A stretch of 64,000 bases of DNA. Source: Mimachlamys varia. Lineage: Eukaryota > Mollusca > Bivalvia > Pectinida > Pectinidae. Below the pieces are notes generated by a model. It had not been told where the DNA came from and made no database searches. It worked only from the letters and a program-made list of their open reading frames with translations. The stretch's first letter is position 1, and each line of letters opens with the position of its first letter. This document shows, in pieces, positions 49,801 to 61,149 of the stretch. The DNA lies in assembly GCA_947623455.1 (NCBI GenBank), contig OX392534.1, positions 33,175,426 to 33,239,425 of the forward strand. Reading direction: 5' to 3'. Both the position numbers and the translations under genes were made by a program.

Positions 49801-52800
49801 TAAAAGGAGCACAACTAAGGATCAAGGAAAATTTTCATATGATCCATCTATGAGTAGTATTTCTCAAGAAATAGCAAAATACAGGATTGTTAAAGAACGG
49901 CCCACGGATGCAGGGCGATTACAACAGCATGGTTTAGGGTCAATCAATGAAGGAAATTTGAAATTGTTTAAACATGTTACTGTTGTATGTTACCTGTCTT
50001 CTTTGTGTTTTTTCTTTTTGCTGCCTGACGAATCCTGATAGTCTCTGTTGTCCCTGTCTCGCTTCCTCTCCCTACGATGTTCCTCTTCCTGTGACCTATT
50101 GTTTCTACTCGAGTGGTGATCCTCGTGTAATCTCCGATCCCCCCTGTCTGTTTCCTCATCTGATCCCTGCTCCCTGCTACTACTCTTCTCCTTTGATCTG
50201 TCTTTCCTTCCATCCTCTCTGTCTCTCTGGTCATCACGATGGCGATGCCTCTCTTTGTCTTTCTTGTTCCGCCTGTCTTCTTTATCATGTCTATCCTTTT
50301 TATGTCTGTGACTTTCTGATTCATGCCCCTGAGACTTCTTTTCTTGTTCTTCTTTATATTTGTCAACTTTGCTTTTGTCTGTAACATAAGAATGTGCAAA
50401 CTTGACATGATGTAAATATTCACAATCAATATTATTACAGAATTAGTTAAAAAAATCTGGAAAAAAAATGTCTGCTTTATCATATAAAATCATAATTGTT
50501 GTCCACAATTATTTCAGAAATTGCACTGTGGCCTATGTACATGTTTCTGCTTACATCAAAGAAACTCAATCATCTGTGAAATGTGGCTACATTTGCAGAA
50601 TTTGTCAAAAATAGATGACAATTACATTGGACATCTTATTTAAGTACTATTCATTACACTGTAGTTAAACAAGTCAAAATAAGTTGATGCAAAACTATAT
50701 TCGTTTCATTCATTAAGTTTTGCAATGCTGTTATTATTGCATCGCCAATATAGCCAACCTTGATTAATAATTACATAATATCAGAAATTTTTAACTATGT
50801 AAGCAAGGTTCAAACTATTGATGGTCAGAAAACATTTTTTTTTTTTTTGCGCAAAAGAAGTGTTCAAATAAAACTACCAGGTATCTAACCAAAGGTTTAT
50901 CATATACACTTCACAATACCCACATGGTGAAATATGGCACTCCAAATTTAAAACAGAACTATCTGGGATAAGAAACTGTACAAGCCAATACAATTGGACA
51001 AAGCAATACAGAGACATGCATGGATACATCACTTACTCAGGTATTTTGAGTACTTGGAGTATTCCTTCTTTGTGACAAGCTTGAGGGAGTATTGGCTGTT
51101 CGTGATCATGAGTCCGCTGACTGCTAACTTTACCATACATCGAGCATTGTCCTCATCTAGGCCTTTTATCTGTAACACAAAGTCAACAGCTCGAAGTAGA
51201 TTCACAACACACAATATTAGGAACCACTCTACCCAGCTTTTTCATTTTTCAAGAAACAAATTTCATTGACAGAAGGGCTTATTGTATCAGGAACCACATT
51301 AACAAAATGTCTCGAATGAATATTCTTTCAATGATAACAGGTTCTATATCAAAATTAATGTGAATGATATAAACAAACTATTTCAGTTTTAAGAAGCATT
51401 TGCTTTTATCTGCAAATATACTGATGTAACAACAGTCAAACCTCATTTTCTCCAATTCAAAAGGCTCTGTGTCATCAGAGTTATTAGTGTGAAGCTTGGC
51501 ACGGACAAAATACTTTAAACTAAATGGTGTTCATGTTACACAAGTTTGAGATAAGATTACTTCAAAACCTAGCCTAGATATTTATTTCTCTTACCCTGGA
51601 CAGGGATATCCACACTTTTACAGTTGTGAGATTTTCTTATCTCACCCTAGGTGGAGACAAGCTACACATACTTGTTGCACATTCTCAACAATGGCATGAC
51701 GTTGTAGCAACAATATGATGATGTCATGCCAACAATACAATGACGTCACATCGACAACTCAATCACATCACATCAACATTGTCTTGCATTGATGTAACGT
51801 CAATATTAGATATGATGAGGTTTAATATGGTAAGAGAAAAAGAATCATTCATCCTCTTGGTGACTACGTAATTTAACTCCAACGAAATTAAATGTTTTTA
51901 CAATAGTGAGACAGGGGATCTCAACCCTTGGGGTAAGAATCTTACGCTGCCAAACACTCGGCAAGCCTTGTGTTTGGCAACTTAAGAATCTTATCCCTCG
52001 GGTTGAGATTCTCTTCTCACCCCCAAAAGGGGATGGAAGATTATATTAATCTAGATGGGATTCTATAGCTAAAGCACAACAGAATTTGATCCTTTTCTTT
52101 ATCCAACAACATGGTGTACCCACCTCTCCGTAGCGGTCCTGGTGTGGCCCCTTCTGTATCATACAGTAAGCTCCAACCTTCAGAACCAACTGATCATCCT
52201 CCTGGTCGCCGCCGTCTGCCCCGCCTGCCTTGGCATTGTTGAGCTGTGCTGCCTTGCTCCTGTCCGCACCAAGACCCAGGCCCTTTGGTCTCAACTTGGC
52301 CTCAATGGGGACAATTGTCCTAAAATAAAGAGGCACATGATTAATCTAGCACCCAATGGATGTATTTTGGAAAATTGATTAAAATATACTTTCCAGATGA
52401 TATATCTCATATACCTGCTAATAGTAGTAACACATTCTAATATTTCTCTCAGTACTACATCATCACTGAATTAAATACAAGTTAGTATACCTATAAATAT
52501 TTTTGAAACTTTCACACTTGGTCTATGAAGTTAATGTTTCATTTTGACCTGTTATTATACTGCCACCCATGTCCATCCTGTACATCATGTTCCATCCCGT
52601 TAACAAATTACATATGACTGCTGGGGCATTCATGTTTTACAGACATATTTTCTGGTTATTCCTTATGATTGTCTATGCATCTACAATTATCATTGAATGA
52701 TTGTTTACTTATTGAAGACCTTTACATGGTGTTAGCTTAGTATGCATACTGTGGCACTAGCAATACCAATTTCTGTCAGCAGGGGTCCTTTTTGAGGAAG

Positions 52801-55800
52801 AAAATCCCATCACCAGTAGTGGGACATATATCTCACAAGATATATCTGAAGTCAGCTAATTCAATCTAGGAAGCTTTAACTGTAGGAGACTATGTTGTAG
52901 GAGAATACTATATCTGGAACCAGTTCAACTAGGAACTAGTGGCCCCAATCTGATTAAGATACAGATCCTCACTATTACTATCGTGTGTAGGATCTGACAG
53001 CAACCAGTAGAAGGTCAAGTGCAGATTACCTTTATCATATCCGCCGCCATTTTTGTATACGGTCGTTTGGGTTTCTCACTTCTTTATTCTGGTTTAAAGA
53101 CGTAGAAAGCGTAGAAACAAACCGAAATTAGTTTTTCACTTTCAGAGTCTGGCAAGCAGCGATTTGATTTGTGAATGCAAAGGTCATCTGCACATAACCT
53201 ACTGGTCGTTGTCAGATCCTACACACGATAGTAATAGTGAGGATATGAATTTTAATCAGATTGTAGAGGCCCACCACAATATTAATGTGGATCATTGTCA
53301 TAAATATAAACAAAGAAAAAAATATAATGTGAAGAATGTCATCAATGTAGAACACTACTGCAGTAATATACATTATTATAATGACAGTTCAGGTGAGAGG
53401 GTTGACCTACATAAGGAATGAAATTTTATTTAGGATAAACAAGGTTCAGTACAACCTATTTAAAACCAGAAGCTACTGGGACCAAAAATGTTTGGCCAGC
53501 GGTACCCATGAGTTTGTTGAGAAAAGCTGTGTATTTCAGGACTGAAGGAGTGTACATACGATTACTGGTGGTATTTGATATATACTCTCTGAGTTAAAAT
53601 GAACAGTACAACCAATAGCTATATACTTACTGTTTACTTTTCCCGATTCCTTCTCCATCCTTCCATCCCATCCCTCTTAACATGGCAATCCCAAAGTGAT
53701 CAATGGGAATCTCGTCATAGTCAACATCAACCTGAAAATAGCCACAACGTCCTTATTGAATAAAATCACGAAAAATCTGGTTATCTCACCAACAAACTCT
53801 ATTGTTTTGTTATCTACATATACATTGTCTCGATATTACCCAGCACATCTACTGGCAATGAAAGTGTTTGGATTATGGAGACTCAACTCAGTGAGCTATA
53901 TATGGCAATGGATGAAATTATTCCGACTGTATCCAATGAAAATCATTTCCTTAAGATTATTGGTTTAAAATCGTGTCTGAAATATCAAGCATATAAATAT
54001 TTTGAAAATTATACATTATTTTGATAATGAACAAAAAAGCTACTTAAACATGTTACCATATCAACAAAGAATCTTCATCATGAAGACAGAAGTATGATTT
54101 TCTCATTGATAAATAAATTCTGTTTAAACAGCTTTAAGAATTAAATATATATTTATGTGATTCACCTCATCCGGTCGTAGGGCCACATCCAGTCTATCAT
54201 CTGTCTCGTATCCTTCGGGAACCTTATTCCTCATAATCAGGGGAATGGAAACAGTCGGATCAATCTTCCCACGATCTTCCCAGTCGTCGTTTCGTTTGGC
54301 TGCATCTGGAAATACAACAGAATAAATATATAATATTTGCAAGACAAATTCTGTTTTCTACTGGACCAAGGGAAATAACTTTTGTTCGGTACTGAATCAA
54401 TAAATTGTGTTTGTCATTTAAGGATGTGCCAGGTTTTGGTGTTGGAGGAAATCCAGAGTTTCCAGAGAAAAACCACCGACCCACTGTCAGTACTTGGCAT
54501 CTGCTCCACAAAGGTGTCGAAAACTGTCTCCCTTTGTCATTTGTGTTTCTGTGTTTTATATTATGTATGTGTGTACGCTATATTCTGGAGACAAGTATTT
54601 ACCTTGAATGAGTTCCTGTACTGCCTGATCATCTATTCGATGTGCCTGTGCTGTCCCATTGCTATCCGGTCTGCCTTTCTCCTTTACTGCTTTGTCATCT
54701 GTTCGGTTTGTGTTAGTATCTGCCCCAGGGAGCCGCCATTTGTTTTTGGAAATCAGAGGAATGACATACTCTTTCTGTTTTGTCTCTTTAGGTTTAGAAG
54801 AGCTGAAACAGAATAAAACATTAATTAAATAAATAAATAAATAGACATTGCATCCTATAATCCAGACTATTTAGTCATTGTCACCTTCAGGCTTCCATTA
54901 CTGTTATGTTTTCTAAAGATCAATACTGTACAAATACCAATGCTTGTGTATGTATCAGATGTGCTATAAGAGCTAGCTGACTGTTCATGATGTTAAAGAT
55001 TGCCCAAACACCAATACTGATATTGTGAAAGATAGATGTCTGATGTAGGACCAGTACAGGAAAGGAATATGATCTTGCATGGTACATGATCTCGCACATT
55101 GGTTATATCTGGTAATCTGTCAAAATATTGACAAACACGATTGATCTAAGTGGGTGAATTTGAAATTTTGCACGGCAATTGAACGTTCGTTGGAAAATTA
55201 CAACTTTCTTTGTCCTATGTCAGCACCAAAGAAAGTTTAAACACCACACCCCTTCACACTTGTTAATGTTGTTGTGGCCAGGCCGGGAATCGAACCCTGG
55301 ACTCCCGCTTGGTAGGCGAGCGCTCTAACCATTGAGCCAAAAGTCTGGACGTTAGGCTCGAGGGCCTAATGCTGCCTTAGTAAGTTTTACCACAATGTGT
55401 TTGCTGTTATCATTTCATTCAAAAATAAAAATTTTGAAATTTATTGACATTGACTGTGATAATTGTAAACTTTTATCTGTGTTCCCATGGTGTCACTGTT
55501 AATTGGGTTTTTTTTTTGCTCTTCTAAAGCCACCTTAGGATGACTATACATGAAACATCAACATACTGCGCAAGATCATGTGCCATGTTTACACCCGGTT
55601 AAAACATGGGGTACATGTATATGTAATGTTTGACCTACATTTAATATATATCGAAACAATACCAATGTTTTTGTGGAATTTCATGAAAAACAAATATTTG
55701 TTCTTGATCGTTGTTACAATATCTACTCCTATAACATAAGAGGCCGCTGGTCGGCCTTTTTATTATCGGATATGATTTTGCCGACTGCGACCTCTTATTT

Positions 55801-57754
55801 CCGAAGCACTAATTCTTTGATGCAGATTCCGCCCTCGATTGAAGGGGAATGAAATCGGCTTGAAAAAACCTACTTCAGTGATTGACAGTTCATAAAAACA
55901 GTGTGTACTCACGTTTTATGTAATTCAGATCCCATAATGTATGTCAAAGATACAATTATATAAAATATTTAGGACCGTCAATCGCGAAATACAAGACCAA
56001 GCGGCTGAAGCACCTCTCCGGCTTATTTTTCAACATGGCTTCCTTGGTTGTTAAAAATGAGTACAGGGTTTTTTAAATGGAACGAAATGTGACAGAGCTT
56101 CGTTGTATTCCGCTTGTAGAACATTGTATGTATTTCCATTTTTGTATTAACTGCAAAAACCATGTGATATTTAAATTTACTTCTGACAATGTTGTCTGCT
56201 TCACTTCGACATAAGAAAAACATTATTTGTATAAAATTGAGTGTTTGACACGAAATTCTCCTGATTTCATGATGGATTTATGGAAAGGAATGTTTTTTTG
56301 ATTTTGTTGATCATTTAAATGTAAGTGACATGCTGTATTTTTTTCAAAATCCTGACTTTGAAAAATTGATCATCAGCATCGAGAAAATCAGCTATGGGCA
56401 GTTAGAGGTTACACGGCGCCTGTCAAAAAATATCTCGCCGTGTTAAACCTCTAACATTGTTGGAGTATTACGATATCATGCTTTCATATGATATCGTTTT
56501 AATATTACTATCGACAATGGAATCCTTAGGTGCACAAGATCATGTGCCGGCATTGGATTTGTATATGGAAATGTAAAAGTATACAGTTTGGTGGCTGATC
56601 ATGAGAGATGTTGATGCACAGGGGTTCGTTACAAATGTTTGAATCCACATACAATGTATGTGTTAAACTGATATGGGTCACAGAAACGTGTTTATGTGTG
56701 CTTTAATTAAGAAGCTTACCCATGCTAGTTAAGTAAATAAAATAATTATATTTAAGACACAAGTGCTTGTGGACATGATCACATTCATTTACACAAGCGC
56801 CTGTGATTTCAGATAACGTTTCTGTAGTATGGTTTACTCCAACAATGTTAGAGGTTTAACACGGCGAGAAATTTTTGACAGGCGCCGTGTAACCTCTAAC
56901 TGCCCATAGCTGATTTTCCCGATGCTGACGATCAATTTTTCAAAGTCAGGATTTTGAAAAAAATATAGCATGTCACTTACATTAAAATGATCAACAAAGT
57001 CCAAATAGCATTCCTTTCCATAAATCCATCATGAAATCAGGAGAATTTCGTGTCAAACACTCAATTTTATACAAATAATGTTTTTCTTATGTCGAAGTGA
57101 AGCAGACAACATTATTGAAAGTAAATTTAAATATCACGTGGTTTTTGTGGTTAATACAAAAATGGAAATACATACAATGTTCTACAAACGGAATACAACC
57201 AAGTTCTGTCTCATTTCGTTCCGTTTAAAAACCCCTGTACTAATTTTTATCAACCGAGGAAGCCATGTTGAAAAATAAGCCGGAGAGGTGAAGCAAGCCG
57301 CTTGGTCTTGTATTTTTTGTTTGACGGTCCGAAATATTTTATATAATTGTATCTTTGACATACATATGGGATCTTAATTACATAAAACGTGAGAAGACAC
57401 TGTTTTTATGAACTGTCAATCACTGAAGTAGGTTTTTTCAAGCCGATTCCATTCCCCTTCAATCGAGGGCGGAATCTGCATCAAAGAATTAGTGCTTCGG
57501 AAATAAGAGGTCGCAGTCGGCAAAATCATATCCGATAATAAAAAGGCCGAACAGCGGCCTCTTATGTTATAGGAGTATAGTATGGTTATACAGCAAGGAT
57601 CATACCCTTTCACTTCCCGTTCTTCAAGCGATGTAACGAAATCTGGTTGTTGTTCATTTGAAGTCTCGTGGTCCTCTTGTAGTTTAGATTTCTCCAGGGG
57701 TCGGCTGCTAACCTTCTTAGAAAAGCCGAACGACAATGCCTTCCTTTCTGCCAT
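46887..57754 (-). CDS. GPKOW: Gene 3: GPKOW, G-patch and KOW spliceosomal protein
   Basis: Eleven minus-strand exons, all GT-AG and in phase: 57754-57606, 54802-54603, 54305-54166, 53731-53631, 52319-52124, 51169-51037, 50378-49994, 49249-49114, 48745-48676, 48262-48177, 47027-46887 (578 aa). Hallmarks in order: N-terminal SFGF; YVIPLI and VSIPLI repeats; G-patch at about 174-215 (FGIAMLRGMGWKDGEGIG to LRPKGLGLGA); first KOW at about 245-285 (GPHQDRYGE, CMVKLAVSG); the LRVRVIDEKYKKGKYFNTK block; CVCRTDDGHVLEG; MLETVIPK; and the second KOW to SYDSICEYVG at the C-terminus. GPKOW is the metazoan homologue of yeast Spp2: its G-patch engages the DHX16/Prp2 helicase during spliceosome activation, in the nucleus. 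Human GPKOW is about 476 aa; the extra length here is mostly exon 7. Confidence 0.93.
47840..47925 (+). pseudogene. Possible non-LTR RT scrap
   Basis: The frame reads NSVKIFTGVRQGSPILV; GVRQGxP is the motif of non-LTR (RTE/Jockey-type) reverse transcriptases upstream of the catalytic site. Flanking frames are broken and no other RT block was identified. Lies in GPKOW intron 10 on the opposite strand. A short match, so low confidence. Confidence 0.35.
49520..49890. repeat. Degenerate tandem/dispersed repeat in GPKOW intron 7
   Basis: Two to three loose units contain 'aaatctaagatgg' / 'aaatctaaaatggctgcc', 'gatcagtcccaaaatcca' / 'gatcagtccataaatcaaaa' and 'gggcataactaaagaccca' / 'ggcacaacaagaaaccaa'. 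The plus-strand open frame over part of it (49670-50038) is not a gene. Confidence 0.45.
49994..50378 (-). CDS. GPKOW: GPKOW exon 7: Arg/Asp/Lys-rich insertion
   Basis: This 385-bp exon encodes about 128 residues made mostly of K, R, D, E, H and S (HRHKKDRHDKEDRRNKKDKE, RKRDRDNRDYQ, SGSKKKKHKED). It sits between the first KOW and the LRVR block, where human GPKOW has only a short basic linker. RD/RS-type low complexity is common in spliceosomal proteins and suggests extra nuclear-speckle or RNA contacts (inference). Its acceptor (gttacag) and donor (gtaaca) are plausible and both phases fit the neighbours. The long plus-strand frame at 49974-50384 is its shadow. Confidence 0.85.
51599..52048. 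mobile_element. Dispersed element D1, copy 2 (in GPKOW intron 5)
   Basis: Collinear with 27041-27476, including the 'caatgacgtcacatcgac' CRE block, but with an insertion of about 45 bp after 'catcctcttggtga'. It ends about 75 bp short of the exon 5 donor. Confidence 0.75.
52947..53262. repeat. Inverted repeat with coding-like arms
   Basis: Arms 52947-53033 and 53178-53262 are inverted copies sharing 'gatcctacacacgatagta' plus 'atagtgaggat'. Both arms keep an open frame with a shared peptide (SDPTHDSNSED). The spacer on the minus strand holds caaaaATGGCGGCGGATATG. Lies in GPKOW intron 4. Nature unknown: a foldback element or an inverted duplication of an exon. Confidence 0.65.
54412..54528 (-). 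repeat. SINE family B, partial copy
   Basis: Contains 'tcatttaaggatgtgccag', 'ggttttggtgttggaggaaa' and 'cagagaaaaaccaccgaccc', the body of the SINE at 30938-31160, without the tRNA head. In GPKOW intron 2. Confidence 0.6.
55271..55350 (-). pseudogene. tRNA-like sequence (tRNA-Gly-like pseudogene or SINE head)
   Basis: The minus strand reads 'tggctcaatggttagagc' (A box, D arm), 'ctcgcctaccaagcggg' (a fair anticodon stem with anticodon ACC) and 'agggttcgattcccgg' (a near-perfect B box and T arm). The 5' acceptor strand does not pair properly with 'cctggcc', and ACC is a rarely used glycine anticodon. Hence a pseudogene or retroposed tRNA rather than a working gene. In GPKOW intron 1. Confidence 0.55.
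55724..57577. mobile_element. 1.85-kb foldback element with arms of about 744 bp
   Basis: Arms 55724-56467 and 56835-57577 are inverted copies at high identity. The outermost sequence is 'tactcctataacataagagg' on the left and its complement on the right; the innermost is 'aacctctaacattgttggag' and its complement. The spacer of about 367 bp has no gene. A 66-aa open frame starting MFFLCRSEADNI occurs in each arm (56023-56223 minus, 57078-57278 plus), reflecting duplication. It sits in GPKOW intron 1, with its right end 29 bp from the exon 1 donor. Confidence 0.85.
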
Positions 57755-58566
57755 GACGCTCCGTACAGAAAACGTTGAAAGGAGTTCAGTTGTATTTTGG
57801 CGATAGTTTCGTATTTGTTTTAACCGGAAGTAGGATCAAACCGAAAGTAAAAATATTCGGTAAACATCGGGATCTACGTATGGAACCGGAATCTAACGAG
57901 GTTCGCCAAATGATTTTGCGGTGTCCGTCGTCATTGATACTACGACTATATATGGTGTTCATCTTATTAGTTGTAAATGTTCCCCGTACCAACTGATAAT
58001 TACGGTTGACACCGTTCCGTATTCATTGTAAAAAAATCAGTAGAATAAGAGACATTATACAATGTACATGTATACGTCTCTGGTAGAATCTAAAGGTTAT
58101 TACTGCTTATGATTTCAGCCAATCAGAGGTTGTGGCGGCCATCTTGGAAGCTTAATCCGTGAAAAAAAGAGTAACCTTTATAATTTACATTTAATTTATT
58201 ATGTATGCAAAGTTTGGTGAGAATCACAACGGTAGTTGCAGGTATTAGCTGGTTACATCACCATGGGACGGGACGCGACGGGACGGACATGGGTACACTA
58301 TACCCCCCCCCCCCCCAATTCCATGGTGGGACAATAAAACACTATTTTCCGTATTTTCCAATATGTATAGCATATCCACACTACCCTAAGTAAATCTTTG
58401 ACCTTGTGACCTGGATAACACAATTACATGACGTCATCATGTAAAATAATGAACCCTATCTGTGACGTCACATACTTGTTGCTAAACTTCTTAGCAACTT
58501 TTTAGGCGGAGATGATTAGTCTCTCCCCTAACTTTTAGTTTTTATATTAATTCCCGGATTACCACA
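57755..58566. promoter_or_regulatory. Divergent promoter region, GPKOW and gene 4
   Basis: Start codons at 57754 (minus) and 58567 (plus) are 812 bp apart, head-to-head. The half next to GPKOW has elevated GC and CpG (57780-57960). The half next to gene 4 carries a (GGAC)n-hairpin repeat and 'cattacatgacgtcatcatg'-like TGACGTCA near 58429. No TATA box is evident. Confidence 0.4.
58263..58335 (+). repeat. (GGAC)n plus hairpin repeat, diverged copy
   Basis: 'gggacgggacgcgacgggac' followed by 'acatgggtacactata', a 14-C run and 'ccatggtggga' has the same order of parts as 22608-22681 and 60478-60545. Confidence 0.5.
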
Positions 58567-59933
58567 ATGGATATCAGGTTATTCTTGATATACGTGGTAA
58601 TACTGAGCGCCATACACCGAGGTCCTGCTGTATACCGGGACTTTACGTGGTAAGTTGGGTCATTTTGGTTTTTTACGTTTTGCATCCGTTTTTCTCAGCG
58701 TTACGTTTCGTGGTTTGGTATATTTTGTTTTACGTCCTATTAACAGCCAGTGTCATTTAAGGACGTGCCAATTTTTTATAGGTGGAGGAAAGCCGGAGTA
58801 CCCAGAGAAAAACCATCAACCTATGGTCAGTACCTGGCAACTGCCCCACTTGGGTTTCGAACTCGCAAACCAGAGGTGGAGGGTTAGTGGTAAAATAACA
58901 CCTTAACCACTCGGCCACCGCGCCCCTTTTACTTTTAAAATTATGTCATTCAATGTGTATTGATTAGTTTCAAAATTGTATATTGTTTTCATTTCTGTAG
59001 CATGGAGCCCGATCCAGGATATGCCAAAAGATACTTCAGTTATTTCACCGCCATTGAGATTGAGAAAGTTTGCCCAACGTCTGCCGATCTTACATGGGTA
59101 AGGATAACGTGTTCGTTTATCATCGTTTATGCTAAGTGACCCGCCGGTGAGTCTGCAATTTTTCTTCTTTCTGCTTTTGATAAATAATTTGATTTTATTT
59201 ATTTAGCGACTTGGAAATGAGGTGTTCTGTACCTTGCTGTGTGTACTTCTAACCCTGCTGTTGGGCTACGCGCCGTCTGTTGGAAAAAGTGCCAAAGATA
59301 AATGGTCAGCCATGATGTCAAAGTTCCAAGACTGGAGAAATCGTGAGTTATATATATATATATTATTTTCTGTTTACATGATCTTGACATTGCAATCTCT
59401 TTTTCGTAATATAGCTATTTATCAATTAATTTAAGAACACATATATCGCGCGTATATTAAGTAGTGTGATAAAAAATCGTGTTTTTCTATTCTTGTATAC
59501 CAGCTATTCAAATGTGAAATCAAAATTTTGTCCGTTTACTGAAAACAATAGTTGTTTAGGAATTAGATGTTTTCATATTCATAGTTTTACCATAGATGTA
59601 TCAATGCCCCTCTGTCGTATCAAACGCGTCTATTTTACAGGTCCCTCCCTCTGTCGTCACTGCACTACTGCCCCATGTCAGGTCAAAAGGAGGTCTTTAT
59701 GGAAGCCCTCTGGAAGTCGTAAGAGGGACAAAGCCAATTTCGCCAAGCGGTCCGAAGCCATGATGTTGTTTAACTACGGACTAGAGTTGTCCGTGATACT
59801 GACCAAAGAGCTGTCACAGGATGACCTGTACTGGGAGAGGAAGTTCTGTCAGCGATTTGAGGAGGAACACATGGTGCTGTTCCCACTGTGTATCCAGCGA
59901 CAGATCAACTACTGGTACCCCGTCCCTCGCTAG
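58567..59933 (+). CDS. Gene 4: unrecognised 202-aa Cys-containing membrane/secreted protein
   Basis: Exons 58567-58649, 59001-59097, 59207-59342 and 59641-59933 join in phase through GT-AG junctions to 202 aa. The start MDIRLFLIYVVILSAIHRG looks like a signal peptide or anchor. A second hydrophobic run, VFCTLLCVLLTLLLGYAP, is at about 66-83. The C-terminal exon has a Cys cluster (SLCRHCTTAPC), several basic sites (QVKRR, SRKRDK) and a Trp/Tyr-rich end (INYWYPVPR). About ten cysteines in all. I do not recognise the family. The GC-rich, codon-like last exon and clean splicing argue for a real gene. Intron 1 holds a SINE. No clear AATAAA lies close downstream. Confidence 0.72.
58711..58927 (-). 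repeat. tRNA-derived SINE, family B (copy 2)
   Basis: The minus-strand head 'gtggccgagtggttaaggtg' and 'ggtttgcgagttcgaaaccc' (A and B boxes) are followed by the body with 'tttttctctgggtactcc' and the end 'gctgttaataggacgtaaaa'. In gene 4 intron 1. Confidence 0.75.
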
Positions 59934-60094
59934 GTTGGTATTCTGTTTTGGAGAAAAAATAATCAACTGATTTTAAGCAAAATAATAGTTTCCGTTTTTC
60001 GAAACTGAAAGGAAAAATTCACGTGAAGGATTTATCTTTATTCTTGTAAAACACGGATGCCCCTCTTTCCGTTATGTCAGTAACTAAGTTTGTC

Positions 60095-60545
60095 AGAGGT
60101 CAAGGTCAAAAATCAAGGTCATAAAAAATGCCTGCAACCAACACTTCTAGTTGAGATGTGTTAGCCTATTAAGTTTCATGACCTTCTTCTTCTTTATTTG
60201 TTAACCCTCCATCAATAATGATGATTGTGGGCAAGTGGGTTTGGCGCTGGACGTGATTAAAAGGTGAAAGGAGTTGATTATATACAGCAAGGGCTGGTAC
60301 CTTAGACTTGGTACTTGGGCCAAAACTGACCTAAACGCAGAAACCAACCAAAAGTCCCAGAGGTCAAGGTCAAAGGTTAAGGTTATAGAAAAACTGACAC
60401 CAACACTACTCGTTGAAATGTATTAGCTTATGAAGTTTACTTGGGCCAAAACCGACCTAAACGCAGAAACTAACCGAGACGGACGGACGGATGGACGGAC
60501 AAGGGTAACACTTTATGCCCCACACCACTTAATGGCGGGGCATAA
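60095..60545 (+). repeat. Dispersed repeat with half-sites, (GGAC)n and hairpin end
   Basis: Two related blocks carry 'agaggtcaaggtcaaa', 'aacactactcgttgaaatgt' and 'ggccaaaaccgacctaaacg'. The unit ends with 'gacggacggacggatggacg' and a hairpin, TTATGCCCC...GGGGCATAA. TCAAGGTCA occurs in these blocks. Confidence 0.6.
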
Positions 60546-61149
60546 AAAGAGAACACAATGTTTCTGAATGCAGGGGCGTAGCTGGAGGTGTTTTGATGTG
60601 CAAGCCCCGCGACGGTTACAAGAAGGGGAGGGGGGTCCTTCGGAAAAAAAATCACCTTTGAACTTCAAGTGGTACCATTGTTTTGGACTTGTTTGAATAA
60701 ACATTGTCTGGCCAATCATTATACAAGTAATTAATGTGAAAATGGAATACGATATGTTTTACTACCATGAAGTATGGAAAAAAAACATTATCCATATATA
60801 CGTTTCTTATGCCATTTACTCGCAGTAAGTACATTGTAATAACAGTGACATATAAAACTATCTTTGTTATACAAACGTCTCACAGGGACATGAGAATATG
60901 TTACAGCTAGTTTTGAACCTAAACTAACGTGTTTATGACCATTGAGGGGGCATTTTTATCAAAAATTGATCTCCCCCCCCCCCCCCTCCAAGGTAAAATT
61001 ACTCTAAACACCCTAGTTAAGGTCCAAAATTAGCCGTAACAAATTATCAGGTCCCTGTGATATATACGTCTCTGTTAATAAGTATAGGTTATGTGATTAT
61101 TTCAACTACTCTTGCTTGTTTTCTGAAGCATAATTTTGTACAATTCGAA

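Noticed and set aside
49974..50384. 136-aa plus and 168-aa minus frames
   Set aside because: Shadows of GPKOW exon 7; the correct frame is fixed by splice phases on both sides.
53632..53638. Upstream GPKOW exon 4 donor (GTAAAC)
   Set aside because: It leaves a phase that gives an early stop in exon 5; the donor GTAAGT at 53630-53625 keeps frame and gives GIGKSKQ joined to TIVPIEAK.
55271..55350. Functional tRNA-Gly gene
   Set aside because: Good A and B boxes, but the acceptor stem does not close and the ACC anticodon is unusual.
56023..57278. Pair of 66-aa frames MFFLCRSEADNI...
   Set aside because: Same sequence on the two arms of the foldback element; no domain and no evidence of translation.
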